64,000 nucleotides of DNA from Microbacterium ulmi (GCF_011759705.1 NZ_JAAOZF010000001.1:1051152-1115151), one strand, 5' to 3'; shown: positions 16,845 through 25,153, counted from the first letter of the stretch. The notes: generated from the letters alone by a model not told the origin. Numbers and translations: made by a program.

Positions 16845-17225
16845 TCAGCTCACGAACGGGATCGTCAGCGGATAGCGGTACCACTGCCCCTGGTTGGCCT
16901 TGACGGCCGCGATGATCGGGAAGACGATCGCGAGCACTCCGGCGGCGATGAGGATCGGGATGCCGATCAGCGCGACGCTGAGGATCGTGCCCGCGAACCA
17001 GGCGATGAGCAGCGTCAGCTGGAAGTTCAGTGCCGTCGCGGTGTGCGCGCGCACGAAAGGACCGCGGTCCTTCAGGACGAGGTAGCCGATGAGCGGCGCG
17101 AGGAAGCTCAGGAAGATGCCGCCGACGTGGATGAGCGTCGCCCACATCTTCTCGTCCGCCGGGCTCAGCGGCTGCGGCGGGGCGACGTACGGGTGCTGGG
17201 GAGAGTAGGGGGGAGGCGTGGTCAT
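16845..17225 (-). CDS. DUF4870-domain membrane protein
   Basis: A 126-residue membrane protein. A Pro/Tyr-rich cytosolic N-terminus (about 1-25) is followed by three or four hydrophobic helices with the DUF4870 signature (GYLVLKDRGPFVRAHTATAL, about 47-66). The function of the family is unknown. TAGGCT lies exactly 6 nt before ATG 17225, so the transcript is probably leaderless. It is monocistronic and ends at the strong hairpin at 16741-16786. Confidence 0.85.
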   Translation of the reverse strand: MTTPPPYSPQHPYVAPPQPLSPADEKMWATLIHVGGIFLSFLAPLIGYLVLKDRGPFVRAHTATALNFQLTLLIAWFAGTILSVALIGIPILIAAGVLAIVFPIIAAVKANQGQWYRYPLTIPFVS

Positions 17226-17325
17226 ACAACAAGCCTAGAGCGCGGAGCCGAGCGGTGCCCGGGGGCTTTCCCCCTTTTCCGCTCGGGGGTGGCCGCGCCG
17301 CCGCGTACGGCGATATCCTCACGCC

Positions 17326-17697
17326 ATGCGGATGATGCGCGCCACGGCGGCAACCGTCATCCTGCTGTCGCTGGGGGCGCTCGCGGCGTGCATGCAGTTC
17401 GGCGAGTACGCCATGTCGTCCGACTGCGAGTCTCTCTCGGACGACGTCGTCCGCGTCGTCCGCGACGAGCTCGGCGGAGGCGGGGCGGTCAGCAACATGT
17501 GGGCCGGCGAAGCGGGGAGCACTCAGCCGTGGTGCTCGTTCACGGTCGCCGTCGGCGGCGGATTCGTCGACGACTCGTCGCGGTCGGCCGTCGCAGAGCT
17601 CGTGCAGCAGGTGGTCGACCAGCGGTCGGCGATCGTCGAGGTGACGCTCGCGTACGAGCCCGACATCCTCGACGTGCTGGCGTCGTCGGCGAAGTGA
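17326..17697 (+). CDS. Putative small lipoprotein
   Basis: A 123-residue protein with a signal peptide ending in a lipobox (LAAC, Cys22). The mature part is acidic, with two further cysteines (in SDCESL and PWCSFT) that could form a disulphide. No known domain is recognised. TATCCT lies 6 nt before ATG 17326, which supports this start as leaderless. It converges with the racemase gene, with a 13-nt gap. Confidence 0.7.
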   Translation: MRMMRATAATVILLSLGALAACMQFGEYAMSSDCESLSDDVVRVVRDELGGGGAVSNMWAGEAGSTQPWCSFTVAVGGGFVDDSSRSAVAELVQQVVDQRSAIVEVTLAYEPDILDVLASSAK

Positions 17698-17710
17698 CGA
17701 CGGCGGGACC

Positions 17711-18853
17711 TCAGACCCGCTCCCGCCGCAGGACGACGCGCTCGACCGTGAAGTCTTCGAGCGCGACGGGGTCGATCTCCACGCCGAGGCCTGGGCCGGT
17801 CGGCACGCGCACGTGCCCGTCCTCGAGGACGGCGGGCTCGGTCACGATGTCGCGCGCGTAGAACCGGCTCGACGCCGACACGTCCCCCGGCAGCGTGAAT
17901 CCGGGAAGGGCCGCGAGCGCCGCGTTGGCGGCCCGGCCGATGCCCGTCTCGAGCATGCCTCCGCACCACACCGGGACCGCGGCATCCCGGCACAGATCGT
18001 GGATCCGCACGGCCTCGAGATATCCCCCGACGCGTCCCGCCTTGATGTTGACGACGGATGCCGAGCCCAGCGCGAGCGCGTCGGCTGCGGCCTTGACCGA
18101 CACGATCGACTCGTCGAGGCACACGGGCGTAGACAGGCGCCGCGCGAGCGTCGCGTGGTCGACGAGGTCGTCCTCCTGCAGCGGCTGCTCGATCAGGAGC
18201 AGGTCGAAGCGGTCGAGCTCGGCGAGCGTGCCGGCGTCGGCGAGCGTGTACGCCGAGTTGGCGTCGACCTGCAGCGGGATCGCACCGAACGCGTCGCGCA
18301 CGGCCGCCGTGTCGGCGACGTCGCGCCCCGGCTTGATCTTGATCTTGATCCGCACGTACCCCTCATCGAGGTAGCCGCGCACCGTCTTCACGAGCGCAGC
18401 GGGATCGCGCTGGATGCCGACGCTGACGCCGCTCGGAACCCGGTCGTGCACGGCCCCGAGGTAGCCGCCGAGCGAACGGCCCTCGGCGCGCAGCGCCGCG
18501 TCGATGACCGCGAGCTCGAGGCCGGCCTTGGCCATGCGATGGCCGACGAACGGCTCGAGGATGCCGGCGACGTCCTCCGCGCGGATCGTCGCGCGATCCA
18601 GCAGAGCGGGCACGAGGAACCGCTGGGCGACATCCCACGCGCCCTGCGTGTACTCGCTCGAATACAGGGGCTCGGCCTGCGTCACGATCTCGCCCCACCC
18701 GTCGCCGTCGCTCGTCATCGCACGGACGACGATGACCTCGCGGATCGTCTCGGTGCCGAACGAGGTCGTGAAGGGCGACACGAGCGGGATCCGCAGCACG
18801 CGCAGCTCGAACCCGTCGAGCGAGACGGGACTGGTCGGAGTCGCGATCGGCAT
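17711..18853 (-). CDS. menC: o-Succinylbenzoate synthase / N-succinylamino-acid racemase family (enolase superfamily)
   Basis: A 380-residue enolase-superfamily enzyme. The KxK motif (K170, K172 in RIKIKIKPG), metal ligands D197, E222 and D247, and second catalytic lysine K271 are spaced as in the NSAR/OSBS proteins of Amycolatopsis and Geobacillus. These enzymes either make o-succinylbenzoate for menaquinone or racemise N-succinylamino acids; some do both. No other men genes are nearby, while a COG3375-like GNAT lies 2.2 kb away, so NSAR activity is more likely here. TAGCCT stands 6 nt before ATG 18853 (leaderless). The gene symbol reflects family only. Confidence 0.85.
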   Translation of the reverse strand: MPIATPTSPVSLDGFELRVLRIPLVSPFTTSFGTETIREVIVVRAMTSDGDGWGEIVTQAEPLYSSEYTQGAWDVAQRFLVPALLDRATIRAEDVAGILEPFVGHRMAKAGLELAVIDAALRAEGRSLGGYLGAVHDRVPSGVSVGIQRDPAALVKTVRGYLDEGYVRIKIKIKPGRDVADTAAVRDAFGAIPLQVDANSAYTLADAGTLAELDRFDLLLIEQPLQEDDLVDHATLARRLSTPVCLDESIVSVKAAADALALGSASVVNIKAGRVGGYLEAVRIHDLCRDAAVPVWCGGMLETGIGRAANAALAALPGFTLPGDVSASSRFYARDIVTEPAVLEDGHVRVPTGPGLGVEIDPVALEDFTVERVVLRRERV

Positions 18854-18946
18854 GCGCTCAGGCTAGCCCCGGGCGTGATCCGCCACGGTCTGAGGCCCCT
18901 CGCCGCGCGCCTGCTTCGGCCCCCCGGCGCGCGCGGCGAGGAGCGG

Positions 18947-19090
18947 TCAGAAGGAGAGCCCGCGCAGGCTCTCGTCGCGGACGGGCACGAAGGTCGCGCG
19001 GCGCCCGCGCAGGCGCGGCGGGCGCGCGGGTCGCGTGCGACGCGACGACCCGACGTGGAGCGCCCGCGTGACGCTGTCGAGATAGCGCAT
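18947..19090 (-). CDS. Small basic hypothetical protein
   Basis: A 47-residue open frame with a very good ribosome-binding site (GGAAGGAG, 6 nt before ATG 19090). The product is strongly basic, rich in Arg, with no cysteine and no membrane segment. It has no homologue that I recognise. The DNA upstream carries a 14-bp palindrome (19175-19188), which may be a regulator site. The call rests on the ribosome-binding site alone; it could be a chance frame. Confidence 0.4.
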   Translation of the reverse strand: MRYLDSVTRALHVGSSRRTRPARPPRLRGRRATFVPVRDESLRGLSF

Positions 19091-19174
19091 GCCCGCTCCT
19101 TCCGCTCCGCCGGCGCCCGATGTGCCGTCCTGCTGATGAGACGCCGCGGCTCGCGTTCTATGACGCGAGTTCTC

Positions 19175-19188
19175 CGACGAATTCGTCG
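19175..19188. promoter_or_regulatory. 14-bp perfect palindrome, possible operator
   Basis: CGACGAATTCGTCG reads the same on both strands and sits in a gap (19091-19254) between two minus-strand genes, about 85 nt upstream of the small basic frame. An imperfect stem CTCGCG/CGCGAG (19150-19169) lies next to it. Confidence 0.3.
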
Positions 19189-19254
19189 CCCGCTCAGAAG
19201 GAGCCGTGAGCGGATGCCGTGATACGCCCGTCGAGCGGGGATCACGCGGACGCC

Positions 19255-19776
19255 CTAGCCGTCGGCGTCGCGCACCGCATCCATGTGCTGCTCGAGCCAC
19301 CAGGTCGCGCCGCCATCCGGCGACGACCAGCCGTTCCAGGTGAAGGAGTCCGGGGTGATGTCGCTGAAGTTCCAGCGGATGGGGATGTCGCCGCCGCGTG
19401 TGAACTCCACGCCGTCCTGACGGATGCCGTCGGCGCCGTGCGGGCGTGCGATGAGGGCGCAGAAGAAGCCGTGCTGCGTGCCGAACCAGTTGACGCGCCA
19501 CGCGTCGATCGCGGGGTCGTAGGCGCGGACGGTCGTGCCGGCGACGGCTTCGTCGCCCGAGCGGTCGCCGCCCACGATGACGTCCTGGATGCCTCGCCCC
19601 GCGGCGATCCACGAGAAGATCCACCGACGCTCGGTCTCGGCCCACGGCTCGGCGGGGCCGGATCGGTAGCGGTTGCGAACGCGCCATGTTCCGGTGAGCC
19701 GGCCGAACAGGTCGAGCTCACCCGCGAGCGACGGCTCCGGACCGTCGGCGATCAGGTGCGAGGCGAAGTCGCTCAT
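19255..19776 (-). CDS. Hypothetical protein, DUF1579-like
   Basis: A 173-residue soluble protein. The pattern FGRLTGTWRVRNRY at the start and repeated Trp-rich beta strands suggest a small lipocalin-like beta-barrel, as in DUF1579 and related ligand-binding families. No catalytic residues are recognised. ATG 19776 is chosen because TACTGT lies exactly 6 nt before it (leaderless); a longer in-frame start at 19818 lacks such a signal. It stands alone. Confidence 0.65.
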   Translation of the reverse strand: MSDFASHLIADGPEPSLAGELDLFGRLTGTWRVRNRYRSGPAEPWAETERRWIFSWIAAGRGIQDVIVGGDRSGDEAVAGTTVRAYDPAIDAWRVNWFGTQHGFFCALIARPHGADGIRQDGVEFTRGGDIPIRWNFSDITPDSFTWNGWSSPDGGATWWLEQHMDAVRDADG

Positions 19777-19904
19777 GGCGCGACAGTACGGAGGGGCACC
19801 GACATCCCGAGCACCCACCGAAGGAGCCGGGACTCCCCCGTCCGTTCCCCCACGGACGATCTTCGTCGCTGTCCGGCCCGTCAGCCAAGACTGGTCCCGC
19901 CTCC

Positions 19905-19940
19905 GACACGCCGACCCCGGATGCCCCGACCCGGCGTGTC
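19905..19940 (-). terminator. Possible terminator of cyclase gene
   Basis: Perfect 9-bp inverted repeat GACACGCCG / CGGCGTGTC with an 18-nt loop, 85 nt downstream of the cyclase stop. Nothing else recognisable is present in 19777-20024. Confidence 0.4.
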
Positions 19941-20024
19941 ACCCCGACGACAGTCATCCGGAACCCCCGGGCGTGCGGAACTCCCGGGACGCGCTCGAGG
20001 ACGGGACGATCCCCTCCGATCCCC

Positions 20025-20936
20025 CTACGGCACTTCGGCGAGCGCACGCACGGGGAACGTCCCGAACCCTTCGACGGCCGGCGGCGCCGCCGTGAACCGC
20101 GCGCCCGAAGGCGGGAGCGCGCCGAGGTTCGTCAGGTGCTCCACGACGTGCACGCCCGCCGCGAGCAGGAGCGTGTGCGCGGGCCGCTCGCCCCCCGACT
20201 CCGTGTCGTCGATGTTGAGCGAGTCGATGCCCACCAGGGCAGCGCCTGCCTCGATGAGCCGCTGCGCGCCTTCGCCCGTGAGGAACGGCGCGCCCTTCCC
20301 GTACTCGGGCCGGCCGAACCACCGATCCCACCCCGTGTGCAGCAGCACGGCGGCACCGCGCACGTCGCGATCGAGAAGGGTCTCCGCCCGGATGCCTCGC
20401 CGCTCGGGGGTCCAGGCATCCTGAACGTGGAAGACCTCGGCACGCAGGCCCACGAGCGTCGAGAGCTCGAGTCCCGCGAGATCGCGTCCCTCCGCGTAGC
20501 GGTGGAAGGGCGAGTCGAGGTACGTGCCGGTGTTGCCGATCATCGTGATGACGTCCATCGCGAACTCCGTGCCGGGCGCGTAGCGCGCACGGGAGTCCTC
20601 GCGCGTGAGGTGCGGCGCGATCGTCGGCGCCGGCAGGCCCGGGTAGGTCACGAGACCGGCGCGGATGCGGTGCGAGAGGTCGACGACGCGGGGCGCGGCA
20701 TCCGTCGACGCCCGCGGGATGCCGCGGCTGCCCCGATGCGGCTCCTCGACGATCCGCAGATCCCGCAGCGCGACCTCGTCGACGAGCGCGAGGCCCAGGT
20801 GCTGGACGAGGAGACGCGCGATCGCCGCCTCGTCGAGATCGGCCGAAGGCAGATCGAGGCGAAACCCCGTGCCGCTCAGCCCACCGCCGTTCGCGAACGA
20901 GAGGTCGAAGTCGAAGTGCGCGCGGTGCTCGGACAT
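20025..20936 (-). CDS. Cyclase-family protein (kynurenine formamidase-like)
   Basis: A 303-residue protein. A unique N-terminal part (about 1-80) precedes a cyclase domain (PF04199, about 83-303). The family usually shows HxGTHxDxPxH, which binds the metal; here the segment is N135-T-G-T-Y139-L-D141-S-P-F-H145, so the two leading histidines are replaced by Asn and Tyr. Other features (DLSH at 86-89, GIDSLNIDD late in the chain) fit the fold. It may use a different metal or have lost the hydrolase function. TAGGCT lies 7 nt before ATG 20936 (leaderless). The substrate is unknown. Confidence 0.75.
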   Translation of the reverse strand: MSEHRAHFDFDLSFANGGGLSGTGFRLDLPSADLDEAAIARLLVQHLGLALVDEVALRDLRIVEEPHRGSRGIPRASTDAAPRVVDLSHRIRAGLVTYPGLPAPTIAPHLTREDSRARYAPGTEFAMDVITMIGNTGTYLDSPFHRYAEGRDLAGLELSTLVGLRAEVFHVQDAWTPERRGIRAETLLDRDVRGAAVLLHTGWDRWFGRPEYGKGAPFLTGEGAQRLIEAGAALVGIDSLNIDDTESGGERPAHTLLLAAGVHVVEHLTNLGALPPSGARFTAAPPAVEGFGTFPVRALAEVP

Positions 20937-21063
20937 GCGCGTCAGCCTAGAGCCGGCCGGATGCCTCGGCCTCCGCGGATTCGGAGAATGGCACGAATCT
21001 CGGACCATCCGGCAGGAATCATCCGAATCCGGGGCGATCACCCGCGCTCGAGAACGAGCGAGC

Positions 21064-21780
21064 TCAACGACCGGCCACGAAGAGGTAGCCGCGCGCGTCG
21101 TCGAAGCCGCCGACGACGAGGCCGTCGGCGAAGTGCCACTCGAACGCGTCCCGCACGCGCCGGCGCCAGGACGCGGCGTCCGCAGGCGCCTGCGCGCGCA
21201 TCGACTCGATGTCGTGCGGCACCTCGACGCTCGCGACGACGAGATCGTCGGGCGGCGTCGGAGCGGGCGGAGCGGCGAGCGCCCACGTCACCATGAGCCG
21301 GTCGGTCTCGTCGCCGCGGTTGACACCGTCGTCCATGGGGCCGTAGTGGTTCACGAGGTACTCGGTCACGCGCGTGCCGAGCACGCGCAGGTTGAAGTGG
21401 GCGTTGCGCGCGACGAGCGGGTCGAACGTCCACGTGATGCGCCCGACCTGCCGCGCGAGCGCCCACTCGCGCTGGTGCTGCTTGAGCACGCGGCCGAGTC
21501 CCTGGCTGCGGTACCCGGCGAGCACGCCCGTGATGTGCGAGTGCATCGACCGCGCGCCAGGCTCGGCGAAGAACGCGACCGACGCCCCGACCATGCGGTC
21601 GCCGTCGTACAGGCCCACGGCGTAGTTGCCCGAGTGCGCGAGGGCTCGCAGCAGGTTCGGCGGCATCCCTCCACGGTCTCCTCCCCACACCTGCGCGAGC
21701 ACGTCCGTCGCGGCGAAGACCTCGTCGACGGTCGCGAGCGGGCGGATGTCGATGCCGGGCGGGACGGAGGGGTCGACCAT
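21064..21780 (-). CDS. GNAT-family acyltransferase, COG3375-like
   Basis: A 238-residue GNAT-fold protein. The acetyl-CoA/acyl-CoA loop is visible as GVLAGYRSQGLGRVL (about 84-98, the R/QxxGxG/A motif). The long C-terminal part with FDPLVARNAHFN resembles COG3375 proteins, which in Geobacillus and Deinococcus lie beside N-succinylamino-acid racemase and act as succinyltransferases. The racemase-type gene at 17711-18853 makes that role plausible here. TATCGT lies 7 nt before ATG 21780 (leaderless). An in-frame GTG at 21789 is possible. Confidence 0.78.
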   Translation of the reverse strand: MVDPSVPPGIDIRPLATVDEVFAATDVLAQVWGGDRGGMPPNLLRALAHSGNYAVGLYDGDRMVGASVAFFAEPGARSMHSHITGVLAGYRSQGLGRVLKQHQREWALARQVGRITWTFDPLVARNAHFNLRVLGTRVTEYLVNHYGPMDDGVNRGDETDRLMVTWALAAPPAPTPPDDLVVASVEVPHDIESMRAQAPADAASWRRRVRDAFEWHFADGLVVGGFDDARGYLFVAGR

Positions 21781-21861
21781 GGATGTCACGATACGCCCGC
21801 CGCGGCATCCGCCCCCGGCCGCGACGACCCCCGCCGTCGCTCGCGCCGCTAGCCTGAGGGG

Positions 21862-23301
21862 ATGGCGCCGGGGGACGAGGACAGCAGACGCAGACTCTCC
21901 CGCCCGACGCCGCAGGGCGCCATCGTCGCCGTGCTCGCGATCGCGGGGCTCGCGTCGTCGTTCATGTTCACGCTCGTCGTGCCAATCCAGTCCAAGCTCC
22001 CCGAGCTGCTGAACGCGAGCCGCGAGGACACGGCGTGGGTCGTCACCTCGACACTCGTCGCGGCGGCCGTCATCACGCCCATCTCCGGGCGGCTCGGCGA
22101 CATGTACGGCAAGCGCCGCATCGTCCTGATCCTGCTGGGGGCCCTCGTCGCCGGATCGGTCATCGCGGCCGTCTCGCCCGGCATCGTCGGCATCATCGTC
22201 GGCCGGACGCTGCAGGGAGCCGTCGTCGGAGTCATCCCGCTCGGCATCTCGATCCTGCGGGACGTCCTGCACGAGGACCGCATCGACTCCGCCATCGCGC
22301 TCATCAGCGCGACCCTGGGCGTCGGCGGCGCGCTCGGCCTTCCCCTCAGCGCGCTCATCACCGAGCGCAGCGACTGGCACGTGCTGTTCTGGGTCTCCGC
22401 GGCCCTCGGCGTCGTCGTCTTCGCCCTCGTCCTGTGGATCGTGCCCGCGAGCGTCCTGCGCACCGCGGGCCGGTTCGACTACGTCGGCGCGGCGGGCCTC
22501 GCGGTCGGGCTCGTCGGCGTGCTGCTGGCCGTGTCGCGCGGCAACGAGTGGGGGTGGACGTCGGCGCCCGTGCTCGCGCTCGGTCTCGGCGGCGTGGCCG
22601 TGCTGCTCGTGTGGGGCTGGTGGGAGCTGCGGCTCGACGAGCCGCTCCTCGACCTGCGCGTCGCGGCGCGGCGCCCCGTGCTCCTGACGAACCTCGCATC
22701 GATCGGCATGGGCTTCGCGCTGTTCGGATCGAACGTCGTGTACCCGCAGATGCTCGAGCTGCCCGTCGCGACGGGCGGCTTCGGGCTGACACTGCTGGGC
22801 GCGAGCCTGGTCGTGATGCCCGCCGGCGTCGTCATGATGGTGCTCTCGCCCTTCTCGGGGCGCCTCGCGCGCACGGTCGGCCCGAAGCTCCTGCTCGTGC
22901 TCGGCGCGATCGCGCTCGTCGTCGCGTACGCGTACACGCTGGCCTTCTCCGACGCCATCTGGCAGCTCGTCGTCGCGAACCTCCTCATCGGCGTGGGCAT
23001 CGGATTCGGGTTCGCCGCCATGCCGATGCTCATCATGCGGTCGGTGCCGCAGTCCGAGACGGGGGCCTCGAACGGGCTCAACGCCCTGTTCCGCTCCCTC
23101 GGCACGAGCACGGCGGCGGCCGTCATCGGGGCGGTGCTCGCGACCTACACGGTGCAGATGGACGGGATGCCGGTTCCCACGCCGACGGCCTTCACGCTGT
23201 CGTTCGTGCTCGGCGGCGCCGCCGCCGTCATCGCGCTCGTCGTGGCGCTGTTCATCCCGCGGCGGGCCGCGGGCGAGCGGCATCCCTCCCTCCCCGGATG
23301 A
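21862..23301 (+). CDS. MFS transporter, DHA2 (14-TM) drug exporter family
   Basis: A 479-residue membrane protein with about 14 hydrophobic helices and the EmrB/QacA-type motif GRLGDMYGKRRI (about 76-87) between helices 2 and 3. Proteins of this class export drugs or metabolites with proton antiport. TAGCCT is 6 nt before ATG 21862, indicating a leaderless transcript. It is divergent from the GNAT gene and convergent with the next MFS gene. No regulator is adjacent and the substrate is unknown. Confidence 0.88.
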   Translation: MAPGDEDSRRRLSRPTPQGAIVAVLAIAGLASSFMFTLVVPIQSKLPELLNASREDTAWVVTSTLVAAAVITPISGRLGDMYGKRRIVLILLGALVAGSVIAAVSPGIVGIIVGRTLQGAVVGVIPLGISILRDVLHEDRIDSAIALISATLGVGGALGLPLSALITERSDWHVLFWVSAALGVVVFALVLWIVPASVLRTAGRFDYVGAAGLAVGLVGVLLAVSRGNEWGWTSAPVLALGLGGVAVLLVWGWWELRLDEPLLDLRVAARRPVLLTNLASIGMGFALFGSNVVYPQMLELPVATGGFGLTLLGASLVVMPAGVVMMVLSPFSGRLARTVGPKLLLVLGAIALVVAYAYTLAFSDAIWQLVVANLLIGVGIGFGFAAMPMLIMRSVPQSETGASNGLNALFRSLGTSTAAAVIGAVLATYTVQMDGMPVPTPTAFTLSFVLGGAAAVIALVVALFIPRRAAGERHPSLPG

Positions 23302-23331
23302 CGGCCGCCGCGTCCGCCATCTGACGCGGAT

Positions 23332-23364
23332 GCCGCATCCGTCTGCCCGCTGACGGGATGCGGC
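23332..23364. terminator. Hairpin between convergent MFS genes
   Basis: Near-perfect stem GCCGCATCCGTC / GACGGGATGCGGC (one bulged base). A short direct repeat TCTGACGCGGATGCCGCA also flanks it on each side (starting near 23320 and 23375). No gene lies in 23302-23432. Confidence 0.5.
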
Positions 23365-23432
23365 GCCTGCGCCGTCTGACGCGGATGCCGCAGCAGGTCT
23401 GCTCACGCGCGACGCCGCGGACCGGCCCCCGA

Positions 23433-24581
23433 TCACGGCGCAGGGCGCACGCGCCGGGCGAGCACGACGGCGAGCGTCCCCACCGCCGCGGCGGTCATTG
23501 TCAGCACGGACGAGGCGACGGTGACCGCGATCACGGACGCGCCCGAGCCGAGCAGACCGCCGAGCCACGGCCCGACCGCGATCCCGACGTTGAAGAGCAC
23601 GACCATCCCGGCGCTCGCGAGCGTGCGGGTGCGGTCGGTCGCCGTGCGCATGAGCATCGTCTGCAGGAGCGGGAAGACCGCGCCGATCGCGAAGCCCCAC
23701 GCGACGAGCCCCGCGACGACCACGACGACGTCGCCGACGCCGATCGTCAGTGCCGCGAACGCGACCGCGAACACGAGCAGCACCGCCGTGAGCGCGCCCC
23801 GCGGGAAGCGATCGGCCAGGAACCCGGCGACGACGACGCCGATCAGCCCGGCGACGCCGTAGAGGGCGAGGAGCGCGGGGGCCCAGTCCGTCGCGGTCGG
23901 CACGGCCGCGTCGAGGTACGGCCTGATGTACGTGAACGACGCGAACTGCGCCGTCGCGATCAGCACGCAGGAGACGCCGAAGGCCGCGAGCGCGGGCAGC
24001 GACGGGTCACGCCAGAACCCCTCGCCGCGCGCGGCGGCGATGCGCGGCGCGGGCCGACGGCGCGGCATCCGGGTCAGCACGATCGCGGCGATCGCGAGCG
24101 CCGCGACGCCGAGCACCGCGAACGCGGCACGCCAGCTCGTCGCGTGCGCGAGCACCGTCGCCGCTGGGAGCCCCGCCACTGCGGCCGCCGTGCCTCCCGC
24201 CGTGACGACAGCGAGGCCCCTGCCCAAGTGCGAAGGTGCCAGCAGCGACGTCGCGTAGACGATCACGACGGCCCAGAAGACGCCGTGCGCGAGGGCCGCG
24301 GCGATGCGGGTCGCGAGCGCGACGCGGTAGTCTGGGGCGAACGCGGTCGCGACGTTGGCGAGGGCGAACATCGCGAGAGCGCCGCCGAGGACGATGCGGC
24401 GGTCGATGCGTGCGACGAGCCGCGCGAGCGGGATGCTCGTCACGATGACCGTCGCGGCCCACACCGAGATGAGCAGGCCGACCTCGCCCGCGCCGACGCC
24501 GAGATCCGCCGACATCTCGGGCAGGAGCCCGGCCGGCAGCGACTCCGCCGTGACGGTGAGCAGGACGGCGAGGCTCAGCAC
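23433..24581 (-). CDS. MFS transporter, DHA1 (12-TM) family
   Basis: A 382-residue (from GTG 24581) membrane protein with 12 helices and the motif ARLVARIDRRIVL between helices 2 and 3, as in AraJ/Cmr/PbuE-type exporters. It is divergent from a MerR gene, with a MerR-type operator-promoter between them, so it is probably induced by the compound it exports. The start is uncertain: open frame continues about 23 codons upstream to TAG without ATG/GTG/TTG, and GTG 24581 lies inside the predicted first helix and lacks a ribosome-binding site. Confidence 0.8.
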   Translation of the reverse strand: MLSLAVLLTVTAESLPAGLLPEMSADLGVGAGEVGLLISVWAATVIVTSIPLARLVARIDRRIVLGGALAMFALANVATAFAPDYRVALATRIAAALAHGVFWAVVIVYATSLLAPSHLGRGLAVVTAGGTAAAVAGLPAATVLAHATSWRAAFAVLGVAALAIAAIVLTRMPRRRPAPRIAAARGEGFWRDPSLPALAAFGVSCVLIATAQFASFTYIRPYLDAAVPTATDWAPALLALYGVAGLIGVVVAGFLADRFPRGALTAVLLVFAVAFAALTIGVGDVVVVVAGLVAWGFAIGAVFPLLQTMLMRTATDRTRTLASAGMVVLFNVGIAVGPWLGGLLGSGASVIAVTVASSVLTMTAAAVGTLAVVLARRVRPAP

Positions 24582-24656
24582 GCCGAGCGTGCCGAGCGGG
24601 AGTCGCGCGGCGCCCGCGGAGGTCGTGGGGGCGGCAGTGGAGACGGTCTTGGAGAG

Positions 24657-24688
24657 AGGCTAAACTTTGACACCAATGTCAATGTCAA
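24657..24688 (-). promoter_or_regulatory. MerR-type promoter of the MFS gene
   Basis: On the minus strand, TTGACA (24688-24683) and TAGCCT (24662-24657) are 20 bp apart, longer than the usual 17, as in promoters activated by MerR-family proteins that untwist the spacer. Confidence 0.6.
24667..24682. promoter_or_regulatory. MerR operator
   Basis: TTGACACCAATGTCAA: perfect 6-bp arms with a 4-nt centre, lying in the long spacer of the MFS promoter. TGTCAA is repeated directly after it (24683-24688). Confidence 0.65.
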
Positions 24689-24704
24689 GCCCCGGGAGGC
24701 GCCT

Positions 24705-25091
24705 GTGAAGATCGGCGAGCTGTCGGCGCAGACCGGCATCCCTCCGCGGATGCTGCGCTACTACGAGCAGCAGGGTCTCATCGCCGCGGACCGGGCCTCG
24801 AACGGCTACCGGTCGTATGCGCCCGACGACGTCGAGCGGGCCGTCCGCGTGCGCTCGCTCATCCAGGCGGGGCTGTCGACCCGCATGGCGCGCGTCGTCC
24901 TCGACATCGAGCGACAGTGCGAGCTCGCCGCCCCGCCGTCGTGCTCGCTCGCCCTCGCGGAAGAGCTGGCCGACGAGCTCGTCGCACTCGAAGAGCGCCT
25001 CGCGTGCCTCACGAAGAGCCGAGACGCCGTCGCGCGATACCTCGAGCTCACGCGCCACGGCGACCTCGTCCGCCGGGTCGACGCCGCATAG
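24705..25091 (+). CDS. MerR-family transcriptional regulator
   Basis: A 128-residue regulator. The N-terminal winged helix (KIGELSAQTGIPPRMLRYYE, about 2-21) is typical of MerR proteins; a coiled-coil dimerisation helix follows (about 80-120). There is a Cys at about residue 68 and another at 76 (QCELAAPPSC), which might sense a metal or thiol reagent, but the pattern is not one I can assign. Start GTG 24705 has GGGAGG upstream. It is divergent from the MFS exporter and lies beside its operator, so it is probably the activator of that gene. Confidence 0.85.
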   Translation: MKIGELSAQTGIPPRMLRYYEQQGLIAADRASNGYRSYAPDDVERAVRVRSLIQAGLSTRMARVVLDIERQCELAAPPSCSLALAEELADELVALEERLACLTKSRDAVARYLELTRHGDLVRRVDAA

Positions 25092-25123
25092 CGGGAGCCG
25101 CGCGCGCCGACTCGGCATCCCTC

Positions 25124-25152
25124 TTGTCATTACCTATCACCATAGGTAATGT
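25124..25152 (+). promoter_or_regulatory. Promoter of metF-purU-ligM operon
   Basis: TTGTCA (25124-25129), exactly 17 nt, then TAATGT (25147-25152). The start codon GTG 25160 follows 7 nt after the -10 box, so the transcript is probably leaderless. Confidence 0.6.
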
Positions 25153-25153
25153 G
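25128..25153. promoter_or_regulatory. Operator motif C, copy 1 (metF promoter)
   Basis: CATTACCTAT-CACC-ATAGGTAATG is a perfect 10-bp inverted repeat (25128-25151) between the -35 and -10 boxes. The stretch 25133-25153 matches 18 of 21 bases at 39028-39048, upstream of the second LigM gene and galB. A repressor binding here would block the promoter; the PadR-type protein encoded downstream is one candidate. Confidence 0.65.

Noticed and set aside
25128..25151. The perfect inverted repeat before metF as a riboswitch or attenuator
   Set aside because: It lies between the -35 and -10 boxes of a promoter whose transcript probably starts at about 25159, so it would not be transcribed; an operator fits better.
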